Below are positions 10,143 to 21,904 of a DNA stretch of 64,000 bases, piece after piece; position 1 is the stretch's first letter; every line of letters starts with the position of its first letter. The DNA lies in the NCBI GenBank assembly GCA_905220665.1, contig CAJNAR010000169.1, positions 186,001-250,000 on the forward strand, in the 5' to 3' direction. The notes beneath the pieces are model-generated. The model made no database searches, was not told where the DNA came from, and worked only from the letters and a program-made list of their open reading frames with translations. The stretch comes from Albugo candida. Taxonomy: Eukaryota; Oomycota; Peronosporomycetes; Albuginales; Albuginaceae. Position numbers and translations under genes: made by a program.

Positions 10143-11298
10143 GATATCTCAAGAATGAGAACTATAATAGTCTTTGCGAAAATCTTGATCATGCGAAAAA
10201 TCCTGGAATTAGCTTCTATCTTGCTGGACCATAGTTGACAGGTGATCTGAATGGATTTTTCTTTGGAAGGATTTTGTCCAACCGTCAGAGCTTACCGAAC
10301 AACGTTGGACAAACTTTACGCAACCCAGCTTTCTGAATGGCTTGGTTGACGACAGAAGCGTGGAGGAAATCTGTATTTTAGTATTGCCAATCGTTTTTGA
10401 GCTAATTTTGTCGTGAGGAATAGTGGGTTGACTCCAGTAATTTGGCTGTGACTTGGACGTTATGTGCATGTTACTACAGCTGCGATGAAATGGGACAGGT
10501 GTTAAAGAACACGGGGCTTCGAGCATTTAGTTGAAGTCTCCGAGAAAATGTTTCGCAAAAGAATCAAGTAAAGCGACATGTCAAATTAAGGGTTGATACT
10601 CTACCCGTGGCAATCCAGATACACTGGAGTGATAGGTTGATAACTGCACTCGAATTTTAACGTTGCATCAAATTCGTGCTTCGTGTATAAGGAATGCCGC
10701 AAACTCTATCAGAAAAGTCAGCGTTTGGATGATATTTGGCACAACACATTCCGTCAATCGGTCATTTGTAACGTTTTTTGAGCGAATGCAGTACAACTAT
10801 GAACTATTGATTTTGTCGTCCAAATCGCAGGTCCGAAATGAATACCGCTGCAGTCACTATTCCATTGAGGCAAACATGTGATTGAGGAAGGTGTTTGTTT
10901 GTATGATGAATATTTAGCTCTTGTCCCTCATTTGTAAAGATCTGTGCGTAACATGGCCATACTCTAACGCTTAGAGTAGTCTTCTTACGGAGTAGTAACT
11001 AAAGCAGCGACGTGATGGATGCGTTACTGTACCAGGATTTCTGTCGCAATTTTAGCTCTCATTAGCATAAGTTTATGGTTTGATAATTTACTTTTGCTCG
11101 CAAACATATCATATTACTGATCGGCTGGTACTAGGTAAAAGGATGCGATCAAATACGTATGGCACTTGTGACCATTACACTGCAACACATCTATTGTGTT
11201 ATCCTTTTCGAAACTATTTCCATGCGAGGGTCGTAAACATCCCGCAAATTTAATTAACAATAATATCTATAAGCTGGCCTTCCCAACCAGTCGCACCC
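10143..11298. other. Intergenic stretch, divergent promoter region
   Basis: Separates the minus-strand GH5 gene from the plus-strand PH-CLU-TPR gene, so it must hold both promoters. A 105-codon minus frame at 10209-10526 is Ser/Thr/Lys-rich without family features; I did not call it. Confidence 0.5.
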
Positions 11299-14200
11299 GT
11301 GATGGCTTCTATCCGTCGTGCCCACTCTCATAGAAATCATGCGTCCGATCGTTTCATAATCGTAATATTAATGTACCAGATGCCAAACGGCACAACCTGC
11401 GCTATGAACTCAAAAGCAGGAATACTGTACAAGTCGAGGCATGGCCTACTTGGAGAGAAATGGAGTGAAAAATGGGTTTCTATTGACGCTACTCGTCTCC
11501 TGTATACAGCAATTACATCCTCTGCCGGCCAGAATTTTCCTAAAATTGCAAAGTTGGGTCTCACAACCTCAACTTCACCAACTAGTCGCTTCTTTTCCTT
11601 CACTGCACCTTCATATCCATCGTCTACGCCGAAATGTCAAGAGTTGCTGCTTGAAAAGTATACATTAGAATGTAGACATCAGATTGTCTCTCCAATCCAG
11701 CGAAGGACCAAGCAACCACACCGGTTTGTCTTCAATCTTGTGCCAAAAGACCACGTATGTACTTGAATGTTTCTAAAGTAGCTTCTAGTCATGCTTCAAT
11801 CGTAGTCGCACAAGACTTACTCTTTTGCATGCGATACAACGGAAGAATTGGACGAATGGATACGTATTTTACAACGGAATGGAATGGACATGGACCGCTT
11901 GCAAACACCTTCCATAGACGTACCCGACACCTCACGTCAACCATCTCAAAACCTTGAGTCAGTGAAACAAATTCGTGAGGCTTGGGCGAAATGGCAATCT
12001 GAAGAGAATTGTTACGGTGGGATAAAGGCCAGATTTTTACGACACGAATTAGAGGGAGCAGCTCTGATGCATTCCTTTCAGCAAATTGCAATCAAATTGT
12101 CGAGAACTTTAATTGAACAAATTTATTATAACGAACATAGGGCTTCTTTATCCCTGGAGTATGAAGAGATTCGTGGTAGCTTAACGCATGAAAAGGAATC
12201 ACTGCTTGTGTACTCCTGCAATGGTATCACATTTTTTGTACCCAAAAGCGAGATTTTGGGTCATGATAACGATCATGTCGCCAATAGTCGACACATTGAA
12301 GAAGTTTACAAGCTATTTGATTCAGAGATACGTATGGCCTCCCATTTACTCATGTCACAAGAAAATTTGCGGCAAAGCAAAAATGACGTAGGCATGCTTT
12401 TCATTCCATCACAATGTGTAGTAGATTGGATGGGATATCGAATATATGCACGAGAAACTGTAGCATCTTTTGGCGAGGAAAAGCTGGAGGAGAGCATCTT
12501 TTCCCGTACATTGAAACTAACGAGAGATCAAAATGAACGCAAAGCTCAATTGCTACCATTGAAAAACAACGAATTGATATTGCACCTTTTGAATCCTCAG
12601 GTTCTTTGCTACTCTCCAACTGGTACAAGTTTCGAAGTCAATGCGTTCACAGAGTTCAGGAATCACTTTCGACCAGAGCTTATCCATCGTTTGGGGTTTC
12701 TATTTTCGCCCGACTTTTCAAGATCGCATGTCGGGATCACGAAGCAATGTCATAATCGTGTCATTGATTGTGCATACGATATATGTAGGTGTCAATTAGA
12801 TACGGCTCTCCCTGCCTTTATGCAAATATTAGAGTTCCAAGTAAGCAGTGGACGTGTGTACGATAGCCCGTCACTTGAAAACACATTACATCAGCATGGT
12901 TTCAATATTCGCTGGTTGGGTTACTGCTATGATTTGTGCACAACAAGACTTACTCGGCGGCTAATACTAACAGAAATGCTGGCTCGAGCATGTAAGATTC
13001 CTTTTCGAAAAGGACTGAGAGACTTTATAGTAAAATGGAAGAAGCAGCAGGAAGAAACCGAAGAAAAATATATTTTGATACCAAATGAGCCCGTGAAGAG
13101 CTTCTACAATATTTTTCTGCACCTAGCATCCAATATGATGAAAATTGAGAGTCGCCGCTTCTGGGAGAACAAAGTGTTACCGGTGCTTAGAGCTAAATTC
13201 AATTCAAATGGCCCGGCCATCACGTTTGACGACATCTGGAGCAACGCGATCATACACACTCCTCAATTAATGTCAACGATACATTTTCATCTGCACTATT
13301 TACTTCCGAAAGTGAAAAGTTTGTATCGAGCGACAATCTTCCGGGATTACAATGAAGGAAGTATGAATCTTGAGAGCAAATTTTGGAATGTCAGACGAAA
13401 GCTTTTACTGTTAGAAGCTTGTGGAGATGCCACACACCAATATAAAAGTATTCGAGCAAATTTGATGCTGGACGGCTACATGCTATCAAAACTTTTAATT
13501 CGGTCAACTAGCGAGCCAAGTGAGAAAAGATGGTATCAAACAATGTCAACGCAGCTTCTCGACGTTACCCGAGAAGAATCACCACAGTGGTATACTGCTT
13601 ATAGCAAATCACAAGCTATGGCTTTGCTCGAGATGCAGAGGCTAATAAAGGTGGAGGAAGAAGAGGAAAATCATGCAAAGCATGTTCTATCAATTGAAGA
13701 TGTAGCGATATCGAAAGAGAATGGGAAAGAAAAGCAAGTGGAGACAGCCTTAATCCCATATGCTGATGTACAAGCTAATTGTACGCTTTGGCTCGGAGAA
13801 AATGGCTTAGAACGGTCCCAGTTTGAATGGCTGGAGGCAAGAATGTCCATTGAACGACAAGAATTTTCTAGGGCGTCTCACCATCTTGATCGCGGTATTC
13901 GCAGCATACAGGAAGCATTCGGTCATGATAGCATTATATACGCTCGTTGCCGGCACTATCAAGGTGTGGTGCTATCAAAAAGCGACAACTTTCTCGATAT
14001 TATCGCCGATGCTTTCGAAATTGCCACAAAAGTATACGAAAAAAATTCTTTGTACATACAAAGTACAAAGGATACGCTTCACAGGCTAGCCAAAGTACTC
14101 GAGAAAAGAGGAAATCGAGAAAATGCGTCTGTATTACAAGTGAAAGCGTACTGGTTCGCGCAAAAATCGTATAAGGTTGCGGATCACGGAAGTGATCTAA

Positions 14201-14924
14201 ACTTCCGATTACGAACATGTACCCATGTCGCACTTCTCGCACAATCGCTGGGTTATTCACATGAATGCATTTCCTATTTCCATAAAGCTCTTAAAACAAT
14301 GCTTAAGATTGGTGTTGAGCAGCGACGAAGTGACTGGGCAATGTCCTGGATGATTCTTACAGCCGCTTTGTTCAAAGAGATATTTCGATTTGTTTTCTCT
14401 GAACATCAAAAGGTATTCATTTTACGCCATGGTATCTTTAATCTCAACACTTTATGCCTTAGGTTCTTCAATGGATTCAGGACGAGGCTGTTAATCGCCT
14501 TGATGGATATTTTCGAGATTCAGATTGGAAAGTCAATCCAAAGCTTCTTCATCATAGTATAGAAATGCAGCTGCTGACATATACCATCAGAACGTTTGTG
14601 AAGTTACAAAAATCTACACGTTCAATTATACACGTCCAAAACTTGGCTCAAGTGGTAACGGAAGAGCTTATGACGCTACAAACATTGAATAAACGACCCG
14701 ATTCAGACTTGAGCGACATGAAAGAACGTATCATTGCCGGACCTTCTCAAATTTTGAATGAGAAATACGTGTCCATACGACCTGTGACAGATGCTGAAAT
14801 GCTCAAGCAGCAGTCAAGGAACCATTCAAAGTGCACGAAGAATGACGGTACATTTACTGGCGTAGCTGAAGCAGCCGCCATCTTTTATTTGCTTTGGGGT
14901 GTAAACTTTTGCAACCCTGTGTAA
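11299..14924 (+). CDS. PH-CLU-like-TPR protein
   Basis: Three exons: 11299-11754, 11806-14412 and 14463-14924, with introns of 51 and 50 nt (GTATGT...GTAG and GTATTC...TTAG). All phases fit, giving 1,174 residues. Residues about 38-175 form a PH domain, from KAGILYKSRHGLLGEKWSEKW to CDTTEELDEWIRIL; the domain is completed only by the first splice. Residues about 270-560 resemble the central region of CLU/TIF31 proteins: VVDWMGYRIYA matches the CLU V-D-Y-x-G-Y-R-x-x-A block, and NTLHQHGFNIRWLGY matches its L-H-x-R-G-I-N-x-R-Y-L-G block, followed by EMLARACK. Residues about 780-980 hold TPR-like helices (SRASHHLDRGIRSIQEAFG and others). CLU proteins act in mitochondrial distribution and mRNA binding; here a PH domain suggests membrane phosphoinositide contact. 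That role is inferred. Confidence 0.75.
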
Positions 14925-14940
14925 ACATGCATCGCGTAAG

Positions 14941-16260
14941 ATGACCGACCGAAGAGACATAACGTTAGACGACGACTATACCTTGGAGATCAAGACAGCA
15001 GCAAGCACCAGTTTGAACTGGAAGGCTGATTACGAAGATCATTTAGAAATATATAGTTGTGGTTCCGATTCCTTTTCTTGTACTCCGGATGCTACGCAAG
15101 ACCTCTTACAAGATCAAATACAACCACAGACCTTTACCACATGTACGACGTCACCAAAAGCAAACTGCGCCGATTCTACTTGTGAGACTGATAGCGACCA
15201 TCTTGAACTGAATTGCAAAGAAGTAGAGGAAGAGAAGCTTTTATCTCTATTTGGCGCAAATTGGGCATTATCATTAGGCAGGTTAGACATTCGAAATTTA
15301 CGAAGTCACAAAGATAGAAGTTTTTATCACTTGATCGATAAGGATCTTCTTTCACCTTCTACATTGGACCTGGATACAGTGCAGGAAGAAAATTTGATCT
15401 ACAAACGTGCACGTAATTCCGCAACCGAAGGTACCGAAAATTTGAAATTGCAAGTTCGTCGTGAAAAAAATTTGGCATCCGTTCGTGAATTTCGCAAGCG
15501 TAAAAACAAAAAGATAGAAGAGATGGAATGTAATCTAAAAAAGATGGAAAATGAAAATGTTGAGTTACGCATGCGGCTAAAGATCGGAAGAGAAGCGATT
15601 AGAAAAGAGCAAGAAGATACGCGGGCCATCAAGGAACAAATGCAAGAAATGTTGAAACGGAACGCGCCTGAGAAAGAAATTGCTACTTTTCTCAATATGT
15701 ACCGAATCAGCTATACCGACTTTGGTCCAGACCGCCGCGAGAAGCTCAAGTTTCATATCTCAAAGATTCGAGATTTATTGCTACCGACTCAGGTCACAAA
15801 ACTTTGCTTGTCTGTCGTCGAGCAAGGAAAGGACATTTGCACGGAAACAAACGAAAAAAAAACATCACGACCACCTACACCAAGAAGCACATCTACTTCT
15901 GATGCTATATCGTCTTGCTGCTACGACAGCGCAGCGACGAATACATTATGGTCAGTCCTTGCTAAAGAACTAGAGATCTCCGAAAATCAAGAAGACCAAA
16001 TTTTGGAGCGCCGAAATGCCATTGCGCATATTCGTGATGACCTTCACTATACCCTGCAAGTTTTAGTTCGATTGGAGAGAGTGATCGAAGAGAAAAACAC
16101 GACGCTAGCCGCCCAAATCAAACAAATCCAACATGTGTTGACCCCATCACAAATCACAAAATTCATAATCTGGGTGAAAGAGAACCCAGCTTTCATGTAT
16201 ATGCTCGACAAACTCGTTGGTACTACCTTGGAGCCAATTAGCAAGTTTGACGTCAACTAG
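14941..16260 (+). CDS. bZIP transcription factor
   Basis: 439 residues, one exon, starting only 16 nt after the stop of the PH-CLU-TPR gene. The basic region (residues about 172-191, RREKNLASVREFRKRKNKK) has the invariant Asn and Arg of N-x7-R, with Phe at the position that is Ser or Cys in most plant and animal bZIPs, as in the fungal AP-1/PAP1 type. A leucine-zipper-like coiled coil follows to about residue 240. The N terminus is acidic with scattered Cys and could activate transcription. Two further helical segments after the zipper are separated by a Ser/Thr/Pro-rich stretch and each contain LLPTQVTKLCL or LTPSQITKFII, an internal repeat I do not recognise from named domains. Expected location is the nucleus; target genes are unknown. 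Confidence 0.85.
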   Translation: MTDRRDITLDDDYTLEIKTAASTSLNWKADYEDHLEIYSCGSDSFSCTPDATQDLLQDQIQPQTFTTCTTSPKANCADSTCETDSDHLELNCKEVEEEKLLSLFGANWALSLGRLDIRNLRSHKDRSFYHLIDKDLLSPSTLDLDTVQEENLIYKRARNSATEGTENLKLQVRREKNLASVREFRKRKNKKIEEMECNLKKMENENVELRMRLKIGREAIRKEQEDTRAIKEQMQEMLKRNAPEKEIATFLNMYRISYTDFGPDRREKLKFHISKIRDLLLPTQVTKLCLSVVEQGKDICTETNEKKTSRPPTPRSTSTSDAISSCCYDSAATNTLWSVLAKELEISENQEDQILERRNAIAHIRDDLHYTLQVLVRLERVIEEKNTTLAAQIKQIQHVLTPSQITKFIIWVKENPAFMYMLDKLVGTTLEPISKFDVN

Positions 16261-18678
16261 ATTGTTGTGTTTCGCTCTTGATGTCATGCTTGCAAGCTCG
16301 AAACAAGAGATCTGGGCAGAACAATAATCAGTGATCAAGGTTCCTGGCGATTGATTTGTTTTCGCAAATACTGATGAATCTTGATGTTGATTTGTTGCAT
16401 TTTTATTATACCATCGAAGATTCTAAAGTTGACCAATATGAATAGTATGTTTATCGAATGACCAAAGATCCAAGCAGCCGAGCCACTGAGACTATATGAA
16501 AGTTCAGCTGTCTCTTCTTTTTGCGAGAGAGAAGCCTCAAGCCTTCAACTACAGTCTCCATTATGCAGCTGCACTAATCACGGGTAAGTTGGGCGATCAA
16601 AAGGTAGCCTTAGGCTGAGGGGACTGAAAGTTTACTTATGGGGCTCTAGCAGGAATTAGCACCGCGTAGGGTTGAATTTTGTAGTGAATGATTTGCACTC
16701 ACGGTCAAAACAAGTGAGCTGGCTTTAAAGAATCATATGTCGACTTCATTAGAAGTTGAATAGCTATCGTCTCTGGATGGAAGTTGAGAGCGGGTATCAA
16801 CTCATTCAATGCGTTGAATTATCCATAAGACTAAAGATATCCTTAACTGTCGGTCCAATCAGGGAGAGTTGTCAAAAAAAGAAGATCAGCGCGCAATTCC
16901 TTGTTTATCGGTGTCAGTATTTCCGCTTAAAATCGATTTAACTTAGCGTGAATTTATCAGTAATCTTGGGTGTAGTCTTCCAAGCGATTGCATCAGTAAA
17001 TTTGGTGGGTCTTGACGTTTTTTTCAAATTGATCGTTGTCTCTCGTGCCCCTTGCATGGCCTGCTTTCTTCAGTTACTGAATGTCTCGCTTCAAGTTCGA
17101 ATGCTGTCAAGCTGAGATGTATCTGATATCGATGCGCATGATGACAAAAGTCGCTGATAGAGAGGGGAATAAGGAGTACATAACGTCTAGCGATAGCAAA
17201 AGAGCACTGGAGGCTATACTTTAGTGCACTACATATGTACAATATCCTTGTTGTGTCACCCGTCACAAAAGATAGCGTCAACACCACAGAATGTGATATC
17301 CGCAACATCATCATATCTCAACTCAATGTCTCTTCGATATTGAAGAATACGAGCGTGGTTAAGGCGACGAGTATGCTGACTATGCGCGCAAGAAAGGCAT
17401 GTGACTAAGGATTGATACAGCTCCAGCCAAGACGAAAACATTGTGGGTATAGTAGCCTCAACGAATACCAGCGCTTGGTCGAGTTGTGTCTTTGGAACGC
17501 CGAACTAGAAAGCGGTTCAAGAATAACCTGCTGAACACGACCTGATGATTTGAATGAGGGTGTCATCGCTTTACAGTCGAGTTCCAAAGCTGAGTGAAGT
17601 AGCCGGATAGTTCTTCTCGCACTTTAGTGAACTGCTGTTGCTCACATCACTGGGGCATTTGAAATAGCTATTTCTCTGTTGAGACGTATCAATGCGATAA
17701 AGTAACTACTTCATTGCGATTGTAAACAAAATCAAAAAGAGCTTGATATTGCTTCTAGAGATCGGTTTTGCAATTCACTTAATTATCATTTTATCCAACT
17801 TCTCTTGTAGAAGGAGTGTTTTTCATCGGATATGTGAAACAGACACCGAATTTGGTCGCTTGCATGAAGGCTTACGTCTATATCTCGACTCATTTGAACA
17901 AGGGGTGGTTAGACAACAGCGATTTTTTTTTGCGTCGACACATCAGAGCAATCAAGATCGAAATCTGCAATGCACCAGGCACATAGGCAAATACTTCGTT
18001 CTGTAATAGGTCGATTTCAGGATCGCGATCAGATTTCATTGTCGCTCAGCCAGGCTTCGACATTCTAGATTGGGTCGCCACCACGTCATAAGAAGTGAGA
18101 AGAGAAGTAACGATACATGCTTACAACTGATACCATTCGGGTGAGCAGCCAATTAGCCTATATATCCATTCTGATTCTGGCGTAGGCACGGCAATGTTTT
18201 CAGTGTTTTCCCATGCTCATCAGCACAAGACTAGTGGTGAAATACAAAATGACTCCACAATATTGCACACATACTTCCATACGCCTGTGTATATTTAAGG
18301 TCAACGTTCTAACTGGCAATGCGAAATGTAATAGGAACCTTCAACGCGAAAAGGTCATAAAAGCACACTCTTACTATATCGTTGCATTGAAATATAGTAT
18401 ACAATTCAAAGAATATTGATTGGCAAGTGCTGCAGGTTTATCGTTGCGAGTTCCCAAAGAGGGTATGCATGATACACAAAATGGTGGTCGACATTCCCAT
18501 AGCTAATAGGAAAATTATTCAGCGCAGTAAGGATGATGTCTAGCTGTACAGTTTGAGTACTATAACCATTATACTGCACGTCAACAAATTTCATCTGATT
18601 GTAAGCCGTAAATAATACCATACCAATGATGTGGGATGGTAGGCAAAGTTTTAAATGAAGTAAAAATGCATGATCAAG
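16261..18678. other. Gene-poor 2.4-kb stretch
   Basis: No open frame over about 100 codons and no spliced chain that I could build. Frames are short in all six directions. No tandem repeat or recognisable transposon sequence was seen by eye. Confidence 0.5.
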
Positions 18679-19569
18679 TTACGATACAACATGAAGTGCG
18701 GCCTCTATTGGTTTGTTTACTTCGCTTTTTTTATGTGGGCTCTCTTCTACACTGTGTCGATGATCATAAACGACTTGATCCATCCAAAGGCGTAGTGCTT
18801 CCGTCTCAAGTTTAATTTTATCGATTTGAGCAACAGCATCTTGTTGAGCTTTCTGTAGCAATACCTCTCCCTGCTTTACCTCTTCTCGCAGCAATTCTGT
18901 TGCTTCCATAAGCCTATTCTTCTCACCTTGGAGAGCTTTCTGTCTTTCTTCTTGTATCAACTCGTATGGACTTTGCAGAAGCTGATCTTCGTCCATACTA
19001 TCACACGATGGGATTGGAAAACCCTCTCCTTGGGAGCTAGTTTGGTTCAGAGCGTTATATTAGTACTGGAAGATAGCGAAACAAGCTACACAAACAGTTC
19101 CAAAGTAGCAGCTCGATATATTTTCCGCTGTTTTGCTCGATTCAGAATACTTTCGAGTCGATCTAGCTCGTGATTCACGTGGTGCTTGATGCACAGCTCT
19201 TCAAAGTCTTGCTATACGCAAATATAACCCTTGAGGACCATTCTTTATTTGGGACGCATATATTACCTCAATTTTTTTTCTTAAATGATGCAGAGACTGC
19301 AAGTATGTCTCCTCTTTCGAGTCAGAATACGTACAGGGCGGCTCGGAGAGAGTCGTGTATTGATCTTTCGTAGGGAACAGCATTTGTAGTAGCTCGAACT
19401 CCGATTCTCCAAATTCTTTCTTCACAATAGAATAAATACCGACATGTAAAGATGTGCTTATGGCGGTATCCAAGGCCTTGTGAAGTGCCATTTGTAAGCG
19501 CTCCATCCGCAAGGAATCGTGTTGGAGTGCCATCGCACAATTGCTGGAGTAATAACCAATCACAATCAT
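18679..19569 (-). CDS. Nnf1/PMF1-like kinetochore protein (MIS12 complex)
   Basis: Three exons on the minus strand: 19569-19267, 19211-19096 and 18997-18679; introns are 55 nt (GTAATA...ATAG) and 98 nt (GTTTGT...ATAG). Phases fit, giving 245 residues. The joined protein follows the Nnf1/PMF1 pattern: an N-terminal helix (RMERLQMALHKALDTAI), a segment ending ...LRKKIE-QDFEELCIKHHV, then LDRLESILNRA, the short S-P-Y-E-L motif and a long C-terminal coiled coil (ERQKALQGEKNRLMEATELL). In PMF1 the corresponding motif is a Pro-Tyr followed by a coiled coil. Nnf1 is one of four MIS12 complex subunits linking centromeres to microtubule-binding Ndc80. The family is highly divergent, so the call rests on order and spacing, not high identity. 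The true start could be Met13. Confidence 0.55.
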
Positions 19570-21904
19570 GATATGCTGTGCTTGGAAATCGCGACTTTAT
19601 TACTGTAGAGATATGTATTTTGCGAGTCTTTATAAATGTATTTATGAAAGTAACACAGTGAACCAGCAAAATGGGTGAATGCATCAATGTGACTTCACTA
19701 ATCGTTCGTTAGTGTAGTTCTTGAATGAATATTTCAGGAGCGCTTATGCTTCGACGTTGAGTTCGTGTACACTAGCTTGCACTCGCTACTGACTCTTTTC
19801 TTCACCTAATGTTCTATATATCGACATGGAAATTTTGTTTGTCAAGTTGCCTTATTCATGTGCAGTCCTGTGCGAGTCTTGAAAATTGAATGACCGCCAA
19901 GACACTTGTTGGCGTTCTAAGTTTATTTCCTGAGCATTTTCAGTGTTGACTGTGTCCGTCAGGGAATGGGGCTGATTTTTATTCCCATTCGACTAAAACA
20001 AAGTCAGAACGGATATTCATACTTCGTCTACAAAATTATCCGTGCAAAATACGCTAAAAAGATACCGATTTCAAGAGGTGAATAAGATGTCGCTGTATGG
20101 ATGAGAATAATGTGCTGTCAGACCCCATCCATGTACAGGAATCGGGATCAAAATAGGTATCGCATACACATTGTCAACCTGATTTTGTAAACGAATATGT
20201 GAATGGATTTGAAACAATGAATATCGCTTACAAGTTGCCGCATCGTCGAGAAGTTTGTTGTCGACATCCTATGAATTCCCGCGAGATGAGTCTATTTTCC
20301 ACTCTTTATGCATGATTCATCTGCTGTACTTGTTCGCATGTAATAGTTGGTCCTCGATCCTTACGTTGATACCTAGTGAATCTGGGCAGACGAAGATTAG
20401 ATGCTATCAATCAATCAAACAACCCATCCTCATTGAGCACGAAGAATGAAGACGCTATAAGAGATCTCGAAGTTCAATCTGAGGACAACGAAGATCACTC
20501 ATGAAAACCACAAATCACCCATAGATATCATGATTAGAGGACAACACAATTTGATGTTTAGACACAAAGCGATGAAAAGTTGCAAAACAGTGTGCTACTC
20601 ATACTGCTCCGATCGGATGTGGGTGGGAAGCATTGGGTACAGTAGTTAGAGGGAACGTGACAAGGCATTCAGTGTGATAACCAGAATCTTTCTTTCCAAC
20701 AAGGCTACCAACCAGTGAAAGTGGCGAAACGAAGCTAATATTCGGATCACCTTATCTTAGCGCTGATGACCCCTGAGCAATTCAACGCGATTGAGCATCA
20801 GCGATTACAGTGCATTTGAATGGAATCAATAAAAACGGTATGACCATGTTCGACCACATGTATCACTTTCCTGATCCCGAAAAGAAATCTTCAAGCACAG
20901 AAATGGGAGTAGTGATTTGATAAGCCTTTTCATCTTCACTAAGCATCATTGATGGTCATTTCAGAACCGTGTTTGATCGCTCCGATTATCAACACTGCAC
21001 CGAAGAAGTCGAATAGCGTTCCAGAATAGGCTTTTTGCCTGATGTATTGGGCGCTTGGCATGTACACAACATCCGACTAGTAACATATCTATAATCTAGA
21101 CGACAATTTCACGTAAAAGAGAAGCTTAGGATGAATTCTCCGATTCAGGATTCCAATCTGATTACTCCAGAGGATATATGAAGATTATTTGTTTTCATCT
21201 CCTCAGGCTATCGAAGCAGTCAACTGGAAAATATGTTGGTGCTGGAACGTCTGCGGGGTCACTTCAAAATTTCTGACAACGGGTGACTATGGCGTACGCT
21301 GTAAATATTTGATGCTATATCGTGAATGATACTGGTCCGCTCGACGGTAATTTCAAGAATTCAAATTCAAAAGTTGCTAGACTTCGAATAAAGTTGGACT
21401 CAGGTCATAAGAAGAAGACCTTCTGTAATTTTGCTGCCGTCAACCGAGCTCGTGGGAGTGACCAAGCACATGTGAAAATCTGCTCACCACCGATATGAAT
21501 AAATGCAGCTGCATTTCATTAGTCTGATCCTAGCTCCTTGCCAATTGTTGGAAACTCGTTTATAATTTTTAGCAACATCTACAACTTACATCGGCAACAC
21601 TGCCAATCAACTATCAATTTGATGTCATTTGGAAGGGTCCGACGATAGAGTTGGGGATGTGGGCGCACCCTCTGAAGGCAACGTTTCGTCAGCGGGAAAG
21701 ATACGAGGAGACGTGTCACCAACACACGGCGATATAACAGAAAGTATGTCGGAAGATCGCCGATATGTATTATGTCATTTAACGACCGTGCAGCTTGAAA
21801 TTGTGCGGAATCTTGTAGTTTGTAAGCGGGCCGAATACATAGGAAATGTATATGGTAACAAGTAAGAATAGTTTCAAATTTACACACAAGAAAAACCCAT
21901 TAAT
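19570..21904. other. Gene-poor 2.3-kb stretch
   Basis: No convincing gene. Reading frames are short and unlike protein. The right part runs into the copia fragment; a 78-codon plus frame at 21629-21865 may be decayed 5' sequence of that element, but it has no diagnostic motif. Confidence 0.45.

Noticed and set aside
10209..10526. 105-codon minus-strand frame upstream of the GH5 gene
   Set aside because: Composition is not protein-like, and there is no motif or splice partner.
11757..11957. Plus-strand frame of 66 codons across the first PH-CLU-TPR intron
   Set aside because: It is read-through of the intron in a shadow frame; splicing restores the PH domain.
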